A stretch of DNA of 64,000 nt from Fonsecaea monophora. Taxonomy: Eukaryota > Ascomycota > Eurotiomycetes > Chaetothyriales > Herpotrichiellaceae. Positions 44,773 to 55,027 of the stretch are shown piece after piece. The DNA lies in NCBI RefSeq assembly GCF_001642475.1, contig NW_019173996.1, positions 1 through 64,000 on the forward strand. Reading direction: 5' to 3'. Each line of letters starts with the position of its first letter. Within the stretch, counting starts at the first letter, position 1. The position numbers and the translations under genes are program-made. The notes under the pieces are model-generated. The model saw only the letters and a program-made list of their open reading frames with translations. It had not been told where the DNA came from and made no database searches.

Positions 44773-46936
44773 CGTGGCACTCGGAGGTATAAGCAAAGGC
44801 AGCTAGCCATAGTCTAAGACAGAGGGGCGGTCAGGCTGAGACTTCGGGGCTTGAAGGTGAGGCCAGAGGTCCGGTGGGAGATAAAGCGCCGATCACTGGA
44901 TGAAGCCTATTATTTCGACCCTTGAATGGCCTATCGAGGTGAAACTAGATCGATTGGGGGAGGCGGAAAGTGAGGCCAGTAAAGTGAGGTCAACCAGGTG
45001 AGCCTATGACGGAAGCTGATCGCTAAGCCAAAAATGAGGAGAGAGCAGAGGGTGGGAGGTGTTGTTGTAGAGAACTGGAGAAGGTGATCTGAAAAATTCA
45101 TGAAAGGTAAAGTTGTAAGTATGCTGCACCAGGTGGTGTGGTGTGTTGGTTGTAGAAGTGAAAGTGCAAGTGATAATGGCTCGTCTGATGGGAGAAGGTG
45201 GAAGTGAAAACTGCACCCGGATGTGACGACAGCGCAGTTCACGGCCGAGCTTTGAAAAACAACAATTCCACTCGCCGACTGAGCTGCACTTTGCTCTGAA
45301 TTGAGACCGTGATTGTTAATAGGACACCAAAGAGATCGGCCACCTCATCAGATGCGTCTCGTTTTCTTTGTTCGAGCGACATCAAATGGAAAGGCACATT
45401 TACCCGCATAAACGGACAGGGCAGCGACCCATTGGCTGCACTGGCAAACGACAGCAAACGAACGCACAGATGTTGTCCTATCCCATCCACCTCTCTGCAA
45501 TGCGCCACAGAGCGTCTGTTGGCGGCACAAAACCACACGGTTCTCAGAAGAAGTTGTGTGCTATCGAAAAGGAATTAGTTCCACGCCAACGAAATTCGAG
45601 ACGCCCGACCGTGCGGTATCAGCAGATCCCAGATCTCGGAAGGGATCCTCACCTTGAAACCGCGGGCACCAGTGCCCGATGCCGCCACCCATTTCTTGGC
45701 CAGATTAGGGCCAGTTCTAGACGGACGAGTTAAGGGCATGATAACCTAATACACCCGAGGGCAAATCGGACGGCTGCTGTTGCCGTAGTGGGGATATTGC
45801 TGAAAATCAAAGAGATGTGTAGATGTTCATGACAGCTGAGTGGCAGCTCTTTGAGAGCTCCATCCCTGATAGGGGAACCCCCTGTCGCCTGACAGACATC
45901 GACCCGCGGCTCTACAGCTGTTGGACTCCAGTCAGACCGCGTTTTTGCCACATGGCAAGATGGGACTGGGACCAAAAGGACAAAATACTTGTTTCTCTCC
46001 ATCCACACGCATATTCCACGCTCAAGGTCATACGTTTCAATCCAGACAAAATTGCTGAGTCGTAGAGATGTTCCCTGATGTTGATGGGTAAGATATTACT
46101 CTCGATCTCTTGACCGCATGCAGTCTCCTCTTCGTATTGCTCAATATCCGCTCTCTGATCTGTTTCAAGGCCCTCCACACCTGCACCTTTTTGTTTTGAC
46201 AGCCCTGATTATCATTGATAATACTTCGAAAAGAGGCGAACCCGAGGCTTCTAGGGAAGTTCAGGCAGACAGGTGAGTCATTGGTGCCCTGCCCCATAGC
46301 GCCAAATCCGTTGCCCTGGTGGCTGTCTCATGCCTATGTTATATTCTTCACTTCTGTTTTTTATCACATTTATAGTTTAATACGATTGATTTACACTGGC
46401 TATGTGCGCCCTAATTAACTAGCCCAACACACTCCTGAGAGGTCTAGTATATACCCAGTCTACCCTGATGTCTCATGGAGTTTGGAGTTGCAATCATTTA
46501 GAGTCTGGATACCCCCCCCCAAAAAGCGTCTTGAGAGCCAGGTTCTGAGCATCTATACAATATGTTGACTCGCCCGAGTACTGGACAGGAGGCCCAGCCA
46601 CACCTTCGGTAGTCTCGCACAGATCAACAAGGCGGGAGTCCACGTGCTGTTTTCAGTCGCCTGTCGCGTTCATACTATGCACCCTCGCAAGAACCCTATC
46701 CTGGCCCTCCCACGGGGCTGCTCTAGTTAAGACTCACATCTACCACGGCCAGAATCGGAAATCATCAAAGCCGGTCCATAAATACGAAAACTCCAGGAGA
46801 TATATGCAAGTAGTCCAAGGTAAGGCCATTCTGACTCGTGCATTCGATCCAGCTCCAAAATGACCCTCATTGATAGGTATGCCAGAGACGGAAAAAAGAC
46901 GTTTATGCGCATTTCTCTAGAAAAAAGGAAAGAATC
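44773..46936. other. Intergenic, 2.2 kb, gap before the catabolic cluster
   Basis: Upstream of the RdRP gene and downstream of the bicupin gene. Open frames up to about 120 codons occur, none with domain features. A C9-A5 homopolymer pair lies at 46512-46525. No transposon ends or terminal repeats could be seen. Confidence 0.5.
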
Positions 46937-47866
46937 TCAATCAGCCAAGCTGCTGCCATTGCCGTTACAATGCGTGTTTGTTTCCCCTTGATAGACCGTT
47001 GCGCCAATTGGGTTCGCCTTAGAATGAGCCCATAGAATGTAAGCCGGTTCGGTGCCGTGGTTTCGCAGCGAGTGAGTAAACCCTGGTGGAAAGTAAAGAC
47101 AATCCAGGTAGCCAACTTCTGTGTTGCCTTGACCGAGATTGACGACTGCTTTTCCTCCCGCAATGATACAGGTCTCTGACACTTGCTCTTGGGCGTATGG
47201 TGGTTGTTTATGGCCCGGCATGAGGACCGTCAGCCCAGCCGTAATCTTCTCGCTCTCGACCGCCAGCCCACGATTCAGGTTCTGGTACCCAGATGGACCC
47301 CCGATCCAGTTGACTGACCATCTAAGAAACTCGGGTTCCTTGGCGCGAGGTAGTGACCAACAAGGCTCCAGATCCTTTAGTGAGACGATCGTGATCGGCT
47401 CCTTGCCAGGCGCGTTTCTAATGTCCTCTTCCGTCGTACAGTACACCGTAACCCCCTTTTTCTCGACTCCATCGTGTAGCCAGACCATCTCCACATCTTC
47501 AGAGCCGCAATTGCGCACGCCGTGAGGAACACCGGCAGGAATGTTGATCAAATCCATGGGACCTGCTCGGTGAGACTTGCCTGTCCCATCGTACCCTTCC
47601 AGAAAGCCCTTGATGATGATATATATCTCCGTAACCTCGTGGTAGTGTAGACCTTGTTGCCGTTGTCCCACTGGTAGATACATGAATCCAACACCAATAT
47701 CTTCATTTTCCACAGCTTTTCCGGGGCTGGAATTGATATAGCCCGCCGGTCCGCCGACCCAACTAATAAGCCATCTCATGGTGCCGGGGACTTTGGCTCC
47801 GGGGACGTGCCATGATGGCTCAAGATCGCTGAAGCGAACGAGGGATGTTTTTGCACCAGGCTTCAT
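46937..47866 (-). CDS. Bicupin-domain protein
   Basis: Intronless, 309 aa. The protein is an internal duplication. Residues about 8-150 and 155-295 each begin with a matching phrase (SDLEPSWHVPGAKVPGTMRW versus KDLEPCWSLPRAKEPEFLRW), followed by WVGGPAGYIN / WIGGPSGYQN and a cupin barrel. The first barrel retains metal-type histidines (GLHYHEVTEIYIIIKG, then PAGVPHGVRN). In the second, the first histidine cluster is replaced by PPYAQEQVSETCII, although PGFTHSLRN remains. So the first half is the likelier metal site. Cupins of this form act as dioxygenases, isomerases or hydrolases on small acids. It is divergent from the Zn2Cys6 regulator, and CGGAAT sites lie between them. Precise reaction unknown. 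Confidence 0.82.
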   Translation of the reverse strand: MKPGAKTSLVRFSDLEPSWHVPGAKVPGTMRWLISWVGGPAGYINSSPGKAVENEDIGVGFMYLPVGQRQQGLHYHEVTEIYIIIKGFLEGYDGTGKSHRAGPMDLINIPAGVPHGVRNCGSEDVEMVWLHDGVEKKGVTVYCTTEEDIRNAPGKEPITIVSLKDLEPCWSLPRAKEPEFLRWSVNWIGGPSGYQNLNRGLAVESEKITAGLTVLMPGHKQPPYAQEQVSETCIIAGGKAVVNLGQGNTEVGYLDCLYFPPGFTHSLRNHGTEPAYILWAHSKANPIGATVYQGETNTHCNGNGSSLAD

Positions 47867-48639
47867 GGCTTGCTGTGTTCAGGATCGAATGGTCGTGGTA
47901 GGAGAGACTTGAACAACGCTGACTTCGTTCGCGCAACAGGGCGAGACCCAGGGAGAAGAGGTATCAAACGCTTGGATGTTCCCACGCACTAGGCAACATC
48001 CTGAAAGCGAAGGAAAGAACCCTTGCCGATATCGTAGCCGGGCATGTCAATGCTCTATTTCCTAGATTGCCCTGGTTCCAATCGCACCATTGCGTGAGCC
48101 TTGCGAGGAATGGGGATCGTTCTTTCTGAGGCGATGTCCTGTCAATTCCGAATTCCTAATACCGGAATTCCACATTCCGTGGGAAGGTTTTGAAAGGCCA
48201 ACCCCTAGCTCGGTGGCAACCTCGGGCCCATCGTTTGGTGTGGTCAGGGTGGGTAGGTAGGTGGCAAGAGCTCTTGAAGACCACATGGCACTTCGCCTCG
48301 ACTCGAGTCATAAGATGATCCTCCTGTAGAAGTGAAGCCAGATGGTACACTGTGGGCCAAGGGACAGGTTGGTTCAGCAGCCGCAGGGGGCGGCACCAGC
48401 TTTCAAAAGCAATGTAGATAGGCCCCCACACCCCGCACTTGGCGCCCCCCGGGGCGTGGACTGGCCTGCCAGTGCCTGCCGAACAGCCCGAATGCATAAA
48501 AACTTGGCCTGTCGACGTTGCCGCAGTAGTTCCTTATTGCTCCTGGAAGACACACGCCAACGTCAAACAGACCAGGCTGTATCCTATTACATTCGACCAA
48601 GAACTACCAGGCGCCATCACCGACCATCGTGCATGAGAG
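47867..48639. other. Divergent promoter region, bicupin / Zn2Cys6 regulator
   Basis: 773 bp between the two starts; contains the CGGAAT cluster. Open frames here are not supported as genes. A chance CRRC motif near 48500 belongs to a different frame from the real zinc cluster. Confidence 0.6.
48145..48179. promoter_or_regulatory. CGGAAT motif cluster with CGG-N11-CCG palindrome
   Basis: ATTCCG at 48145-48150 is followed by a perfect inverted pair, CGGAAT (48163-48168), five bases, then ATTCCG (48174-48179). This equals CGG-N11-CCG, a geometry known for Zn2Cys6 dimers such as Gal4. It lies 279 bp upstream of the bicupin start and 461 bp upstream of the regulator start. Confidence 0.6.
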
Positions 48640-51241
48640 ATGGATCAACCGGCCTTTCACCACACCTCTACAGGTCCCTTGCTGAACGATTTGGTTCCTG
48701 GCGCCGGCATTGGCGCAGGGACCGAGCTGCCAGCAGACGTCCAACAGACATCTATGCCCATCGCAGAGCCGACGTCTGCCTCCCGACTCCCTCCACCGAC
48801 GCGCCGAAATAAGTACACGTCACGAGCTTGGTGAGTGCTGCCGGCCTGCTCGCGGATGTCGTGGAAATCTTCAAAGACTGACGTGGAATCCTTGTCTCAG
48901 CCTGAAATGCCAGCGACGGAAAGTGAGGGTTAGTGTGTTACTCATTGAGAAAACGCATCTTCGAACCTCAATGTGGCAGTATTACTGACAGGATGATAAG
49001 TGTTCTGGAGAACAGCCTGGCCCATGCTACCAATGCGGCCTGACTGGCGCCAATTGCGAGTATCGAACGGGTTCGCGTCGAAGGCACCGAATGGTAGACA
49101 GCTCAGGCAACGCCAGGCGAGTACCTCTTTCCTTAGATTTACTACATTCAAGGTCTTGAGATGAGACATGTTGACAATAAACCCCCAGGCCGAGCCGCTT
49201 GGAGAATGTATGCAATGCCGCTCCGGCTCCTCCTTCTAGCCCGCGTCATGGTTCAGTCCAGCCAGACTCGCTCTCAGCGTCAGGAAGCGCCCCAAAAAAT
49301 GTGGCCACTCAGTCTGCGCCATCAGGTACTCAGCAAACCATGGATTTTGAAGCACGATTGGCGAGACTGGAGAAGGCTTTTCCACAGCAAGCGGAGCTAC
49401 CTGACGGGGACGATGCTAGCCCTAGCGCAGGCTCAGATTGGTTATCGCCGTCCGTCGCGCAGAACGATCGCTCCTCCCTCCTAGAGAACGATCCGGATCA
49501 AATGGACGAGGCGATTCGCGGAGGGACGAGTGCCCGCAAGACAATAGCAGACCTTGACCAGCTTATCCCTCCAGACAAGTCAGTGGAACAGCCCGTGGCC
49601 CTAAACCACTGTCCTTTCGCACGTTACAATGCTTTCCCGGACTGTTGCGAGAGGGAATTACTCGTATGGACATCCCGCATGAATTACCGAAATCATGACC
49701 AGGACCAGAATACCCTGAGAAGGTATTTTACCTTTTTGAATCCGCACTGTGAGTTTTGGTCTCCAAGCATTCTATTGAGAGTCGACATGATGATTGACAT
49801 ATACAGACCCTTGCCTCAACGAAAGCCGCTTCTTTTCGGATTTGCAAACATATTCGACCAGCGATATCAGCACTCTTCGCAACCGAGAGGCACTCCAGTT
49901 CGTGGCTCTAGTGTATTTACTCGTGGCCTTGATGAAAATCCTCGAGGGCTATTGCACCGAATCATCGGCAATTCCGGGTTGGCAAGAATTCAATCGTGCT
50001 AGTCACCTACTTTCCCACAATACTCATATGGGAAGAGGGGATGTACAAACAGCCAATTGTTTCATCATCAAAGCCCTATACCTATTATACATCGAGGAGT
50101 ACAATGCGTCGTACGAGGCGGTATCTCAGGCAGTCCGCCTTTGTTACCAGAACGGGCTGAATCGCCAATCGACCTGGAAGGACTGCACTCCCTTTGAGGT
50201 CCACATGCGACAACGCATCTTCTGGTCCATCTACTGCTTAGATCGTACTGTGGCACAGGTCAGCGGGATGCCTTACCTCCTTCGGGACACCGAGCATCGG
50301 GTCGACTTGCCCGCGGCTGTAAATGATCAAATGCTTAATGCTGGTGATCTCCTTCCCGAGGAAACCCCTGAACATTCTGCCAGTCCATATCAGCACAACA
50401 TTGTGAGATGGGGCCAACTCAGCGCCGAGGTCTGGGACAAGATGTATGGTTTGAATGCCGAAAGCACCATCAGCGACGAGTACGTTGTGACGATGGACGC
50501 GAGGTTGATCCTCCTACGAGACAGGTTTCCCAAGCACCTACAATGGAGAGGCGAGCTGTCGACCTCCCCCGGCGCCAGAGAAACACCGCGGTACATCGTC
50601 CGGCAGGCGTACATTCTCCACCTGGTAAGTTTGCAGCATTCTTTCTTGTTGCAAAGTCTCTCTGACGGTCGCAGCGTGTCAATCATCTCCGACTCCTGCT
50701 CCAGCGGCAGTCGATGGTCGGATCTGATTTTCGCCAACGAGCTGCCGAGATCTGTTTACCCATTGCCAGCGATTCCATCATGACCATTTACAACACGCAC
50801 TTTTCGAGTCTCCACCAAGAGCTTGAACGCTATTCTTCCATCACGTACCTGACGGGGGCTATGATTCCGGTGGCATGTATCATCTTGAAAGGTGGCCCGC
50901 AAAACAATCTGCGGGAAGATGCGATAAGCCTATATCAGAAAGCCATGATGGTCTTTCAGGACATCTCCTCGGGCTTTGCCCTAGCGCGGGCCATGTTGAA
51001 ACGACTGAGGAGGATCGTGTCGGCGGTCGAGTTGAATATCAGGGGCAGAGACAAGACGGCGATGGTGAGCCAGACTTCGAGAGCGTTCCACGTGGCGGAC
51101 ATGGATACCAACATGGACAACTGTTTGGAGCTAAACCAATACAGCGTGAACATGTTCGATCTCCTTTACGATGCAACACTCGATGCGCCCTTGGATGACG
51201 CTGCGATATTGGAATTTCGGTCATTCGATCAGTTTGGTTGA
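48640..51241 (+). CDS. Zn2Cys6 transcription factor, likely regulator of the cluster
   Basis: Proposed exons: 48640-48830, 48901-48928 (28 nt), 49001-49120, about 49205-49748, 49807-50624 and 50675-51241. The first three join to give a perfect zinc cluster, C-x2-C-x6-C-x7-C-x2-C-x6-C (ACLKCQRRKVRCSGEQPGPCYQCGLTGANCEYR), followed by a basic linker and, in exon 4, a coiled-coil dimerisation segment (DFEARLARLEKAF). Exons 5-6 hold the fungal-specific regulator domain (SHNTHMGRGDVQTANCFIIKALYLLYIEE, MRQRIFWSIYCLDRTVAQVSGMPYLLRD). The junction between exons 3 and 4 is uncertain: the pyrimidine-rich CCCCCAG acceptor at 49188 gives the wrong phase, so I used the weaker CTTGGAG at 49204. It sits at the head of the catabolic genes and has CGG-type sites in its promoter. 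Confidence 0.88.
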
Positions 51242-51716
51242 AAGGAGGGGTTTGAGAGGGCTCTTAATGCAACAGCCAGCGCGTAACAGAAGACGGAACG
51301 ATAATGTTTGTATATACCCCTGGTATATATGTTTCTACTCGCCCTTCCCTTTTATATGTACTGCATCTGGAATTTCGGGCCCCATTGTGATGGAACCAAA
51401 TTATACAATTCCTTGAACCATGGCGGAATTTAACCGGGCGACACAATGCCGTCTCGGTAATAATGCCACCTGCATCAATCAATCCCCTGCCTCTCCCGCC
51501 AAAGCCCCGTCCGGGGCGGACACTATCCCTTTCATGATCACCCGAAGCAACCACTGGTAATTCCGGCGGCCCTATGTGGAAGTTCACATCTACAATATCA
51601 TCTTAAAGGGCCGTCCAAATTTCACCAAATATACTGGATAGCATAGCATATATTCCGACTCCCGGTTAGAAAAAATAGAGGGACGTAGGCTAGAGACATC
51701 TCTGGCATAGTCAGCC
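51242..51716 (+). promoter_or_regulatory. Promoter of the cyclase-family gene with three CGGAAT sites
   Basis: CGGAAT at 51424-51429, ATTCCG at 51560-51565 and ATTCCG at 51652-51657, the last 60 bp before ATG 51717. The region also holds the 3' end of the regulator gene. No other coding sequence seen. Confidence 0.5.
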
Positions 51717-53070
51717 ATGGATCTCGCGCCGGTCTCCTTCCACGACCGAATCGACAACTTGCCCGATTTCAACGAGATCCCGACTCAAGAGGGGGTGCCT
51801 CCGTCGGCAACCTGGGGGCTATGGGACCGAGACGGCCAGAAGGATGAACTGGGGACTTTGAACCTCTTGACACCGGCAGTGATCAAAGAGGCGGCCAAGG
51901 AGATTCGTGAAGGTATCTCGGTGTCATTGAAGTGAGTGGAGAAAGACAAGTAGTTCCCCTGGGGTTCTTCGGACGGGTTGGCGTATAACTACTCAGTTTA
52001 CCGGGTATTCCTTGGTGAACCGAAGAAGGTGGTCCTTTTTCTTTCAAGGCTGCTGACTACTTGGTCTCCTTGTTCTTCTCGTTTCAAAGCCTGGCCCTCG
52101 ATCAACCTTCTATCGCAATATTTCGTCGCCAGGGCCTCCAACACACGATCCGGGACAACAGCACTTTTAGCTCATCCCAGAGCTTTGACGACACGGTTCT
52201 CTTCAACACCCAGGCCGGGTCGCAGTGGGACGGTCTCCGTCACATTGTCCATGATCACGGACTGCTCTACAACGGCGTGACCAAGGATGAGGTTCTAGGC
52301 CCAAAAGCAACCACCAGACTTGGGATACATAGTGCGTGATGAACCACCAACCTCTTCCCTCGTCTAATTTCAATCAAGCCATGGCTGACACAGAGGTTGT
52401 TGTCTCTAGAATGGCACGAAAAGGGCGGCGTCACCGGACGAGGCGTACTGATCGATCTGGTCAAGTATGCCCAGCGCCACGAGATCAAATACGACCCGAC
52501 AAAATACTTTGGGTTCACGAGTCGAGATTTGGAGGTTGCAGCCCGTGAGCAGGGCCTCACGTTCAAACAGGGTGACATACTCCTCGTGAGAACCGGTTTC
52601 GGCAAATGGTACAACGAATGTAAAGATCCGACCGAGAGAGACGCGTGGTTCTTGGACGAGGCGCGAGAATCGGTAGGCGTGCAGGCAGACCATGAGACCG
52701 TCTCGTGGGTATGGAACCACCATTTCTCTGCCGTCGCTGGGGATTCTTTGGCTTGGGAAGCTATGCCCTTGCCCAAAGACAGTCCTTGTAAGTTCCTCCT
52801 CCCCCTGTCCTGTAGCGCGATGTGTACTCTACTTGAGAATGAGGAGCGAGAGATTGATACCTAAGGGGAAACTTGATGTTTTCTTTTTTATCAGCTTTTC
52901 ATCAATACCTACTGCCCTCCTGGGGGACACCTATGGGAGAGCTGTGGGATCTAGAAGGACTGGCTCAGCGGTGTGAAGAGTTCGGTCGGTATTCGTTCAT
53001 GCTGGTCAGTGTACCCTTGAATATCCCAGGTGGCGTGGGATCACCGCCGAATGCAGTGGCTATTCTATGA
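51717..53070 (+). CDS. Cyclase-family (kynurenine formamidase-like) metal-dependent hydrolase
   Basis: Four exons: 51717-51931, 52090-52331, 52410-52787 and 52895-53070, all phases consistent, giving 336 aa. The N-terminus TWGLWDRDGQKDELGTLNLLTPAVIKEAAKEI and the following VSLN, SQWDGLRHIV, LGIHKWHEKGGVTGRGVLIDLVKYA and GDILLVRTGFGKWY are typical of the fungal PF04199-type cyclase family, whose bacterial relatives include KynB and isatin hydrolase. The bacterial HxGTHxDxPxH metal motif is replaced here by the fungal form QWDGLRH. The family hydrolyses amide, lactam or lactone bonds with a divalent metal. Cytosolic, with no signal. It lies between the regulator and an HSL-type hydrolase, on the same strand. 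A lactone-type substrate would fit this setting, by inference. Confidence 0.87.
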
Positions 53071-53272
53071 TTGGGACACCAAGGGTTAGAAATCGGCGGC
53101 GAACTAGGAGAGGGCGGAGTGACGAGACAGTGAGATGGGTCGTATAGAGTGATAGTGAAATATGTGCATGTCACCCGCAAATGACTTTTCTCAATTGTAT
53201 ACAAGCCTCCAGTTTGATGAATTGTGTCCAGCGACTGCTTTTCTTCCGGGCCTGAGAAGCCGAACTTTGGGC

Positions 53273-53281
53273 CGGAATCCG
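53273..53281. promoter_or_regulatory. CGGAAT site upstream of the alpha/beta hydrolase
   Basis: CGGAATCCG: a CGGAAT hexamer that forms a CGG-N3-CCG pair, 235 bp upstream of ATG 53516. A TATAAA box lies at 53402-53407. The surrounding 445 bp (53071-53515) hold no other gene. Confidence 0.45.
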
Positions 53282-53515
53282 TATCGAGTCGCCGGGATTG
53301 ACGCCGAATAGCCAACCAAGGACGTTCTAATACTATTTAGTGGGCTTATGTCTAATAAAATCCCCTTGGTAAATTCGCCAACTATATACAACGTACCTAT
53401 CTATAAAGCGGCAGTCGCGAGGAAGAGGGAACCCTACAACATCACCTGTTGGCCCACCTCGGTGTATAACCACAATTGTCCAAAAAGACATAAGCACAAG
53501 AAGGGAACAAGAAAG

Positions 53516-54430
53516 ATGCCATCTCCCGAAGCAGAATCCATTGTCAATCTCTACAAGTTCATCAAGGGCACCCTGGCCAAGACGTCCCAAGGCTCGTTTG
53601 ATGAGATCCGGTACATGTTTGAGCTCAATCAGATCCTCGCCGCCGAACCTACGGATGTCGTCTACGAAGAAGTTCTCTGTCCTGGCACCGTGCGACCGGC
53701 CATATGGTGTAAACCGACCACGGCGAACCCTGGCCATGTCATTCTGTACCTGCACGGAGGAGGGTGCTTTGCCGGGTCACCGCAGAGCCACCGGAAAATG
53801 GCTGCTCATCTGGCCAAAGCAGCCGGCGCCCAAGCCTTGTTGACCGACTTCCACCTGGCACCCCAGTTTCGGTTTCCCACACAGATCGAGGATGCAGTGG
53901 CCACGTTTAAATGGCTGCTAGGACGCGGTATCGAGGCTCGCAAGATCGTGCTGGCCGGGGACTCGGCTGGGGGAAATCTCGCCATCACCACCACTCTTAA
54001 ACTGAAGGAAGAGGGTGTCGGTCTTCCCGGGGGTATCGTGGCTATCTCTCCCTGGGTTGACCTGGAGGCCACTGGCGAGTCCCTTGACTCCAACGCTCAG
54101 AAGGACGTCTTTGCCAATCGAGGAACCGAGGCGTACTTCAGCCAGCTGTACCTGGACCAGGCCTCACCGAGGCTGCCTCTCGCCAACCCGCTGTACGCAG
54201 ACTTGACTGGCTTTCCCCCCATCCACGTCTCGGTTGGTGAGTGGGAGGTTCTACTCAGTGACTCGGAGGCGCTCGTCCAACGAGCCAAACAAGCTGGCGT
54301 CGACGTCACCCACGAAGTTGGGCCGGAAATGCAGCACGTTTACCAACTCATGGCCGGGAAGGCTCCAGAGGCGGACAAGACGATTACGAACACGGGGAAG
54401 TGGCTTCAAGCCAAGGTTTTTTCGCTATAG
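53516..54430 (+). CDS. Alpha/beta hydrolase, HSL / hydrolase-3 family (esterase or lactonase)
   Basis: Intronless, 304 aa from ATG 53516 (MPSPEAESIV); the frame is open upstream to ATG 53348, but that part is Lys/Arg-rich, unlike the family, and overlaps the TATA-like box. The oxyanion motif HGGGCFAGS (80-83) and the nucleophile motif GDSAGGN (Ser150) mark the HSL family. The Asp is in SVGEWEVLLSDSE and the His in EMQHVYQLMAG. Family members hydrolyse short acyl esters and, in some bacterial terpene pathways, caprolactones (MlhB). The location immediately before a Baeyer-Villiger monooxygenase fits hydrolysis of the ester or lactone that enzyme makes. Confidence 0.9.
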   Translation: MPSPEAESIVNLYKFIKGTLAKTSQGSFDEIRYMFELNQILAAEPTDVVYEEVLCPGTVRPAIWCKPTTANPGHVILYLHGGGCFAGSPQSHRKMAAHLAKAAGAQALLTDFHLAPQFRFPTQIEDAVATFKWLLGRGIEARKIVLAGDSAGGNLAITTTLKLKEEGVGLPGGIVAISPWVDLEATGESLDSNAQKDVFANRGTEAYFSQLYLDQASPRLPLANPLYADLTGFPPIHVSVGEWEVLLSDSEALVQRAKQAGVDVTHEVGPEMQHVYQLMAGKAPEADKTITNTGKWLQAKVFSL

Positions 54431-54688
54431 CTTTTCTCCCTCAGATAAACGTCTACTGGCTCCTTAAAATGGCATATTTCTAGAGACACGCGAGGCTTGA
54501 GACATGGAGCGTGAGCGCACATGCGAGCGAGAAAGATGCAGGCAGTATCAGACCACATGGCCCGAGACGAGCACACGTCTAAACTCCGAGTACTGGTTAT
54601 GAAAATTATGTACGAGAAACCTCGATCATAAAGCGCTCAGAGTTTCCTTAGGCTGGAGCAAAAGGCTTTGCCCGGGGGGCCCCTCCTT

Positions 54689-54715
54689 CGGAATTGATTT
54701 TGAGTGACGCGGAAT
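54689..54715. promoter_or_regulatory. Direct-repeat CGGAAT pair upstream of BVMO 1
   Basis: CGGAATTGAT at 54689 and CGGAATTCCA at 54710, same orientation, starts 21 bp apart (about two helical turns), some 310-340 bp before ATG 55028. A TATAAA box lies at 54986-54991, 37 bp before the ATG. The rest of 54431-55027 holds no gene that I can support. Confidence 0.5.
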
Positions 54716-55027
54716 TCCAGCTTCATCCCACTGTTTACCGAAGTGCGGGACGAACTTTCGCCTCAAGGCTCATGGCTCATGCAATCCCATGCTCCGTTCG
54801 ACATAATTGGGCGGGCGAATGTATCTCGACACCTAACTGTATATCTCGAGAAGGTCAAATATCTCCGTGCCTTTCTATACCTCGTTTTGGCACCCACCAC
54901 TTGGCCTAAAGATCAAATATATTATTATAGCTCTCCGACACGCTCTTTTGTTCCCGGGACAAGCAAAAGAAGCTACTCTGCAAAATATAAACAGACACAC
55001 TCCTTGACTGACCTCCAGACTCCAAGC

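Noticed and set aside
45239..46300. Several overlapping 80-120 codon frames
   Set aside because: No domains, no consistent splicing and overlap on both strands; they look like chance frames in intergenic DNA.
48342..48812. LACRRCRSS as a possible zinc cluster start
   Set aside because: It is in a different frame and lacks the remaining cysteines; the true zinc cluster is formed by exons starting at 48640.
53348..53515. Earlier in-frame ATG for the HSL-type hydrolase
   Set aside because: The extra 56 residues are Lys/Arg-rich, unlike the family, and overlap a TATA-like box at 53402.
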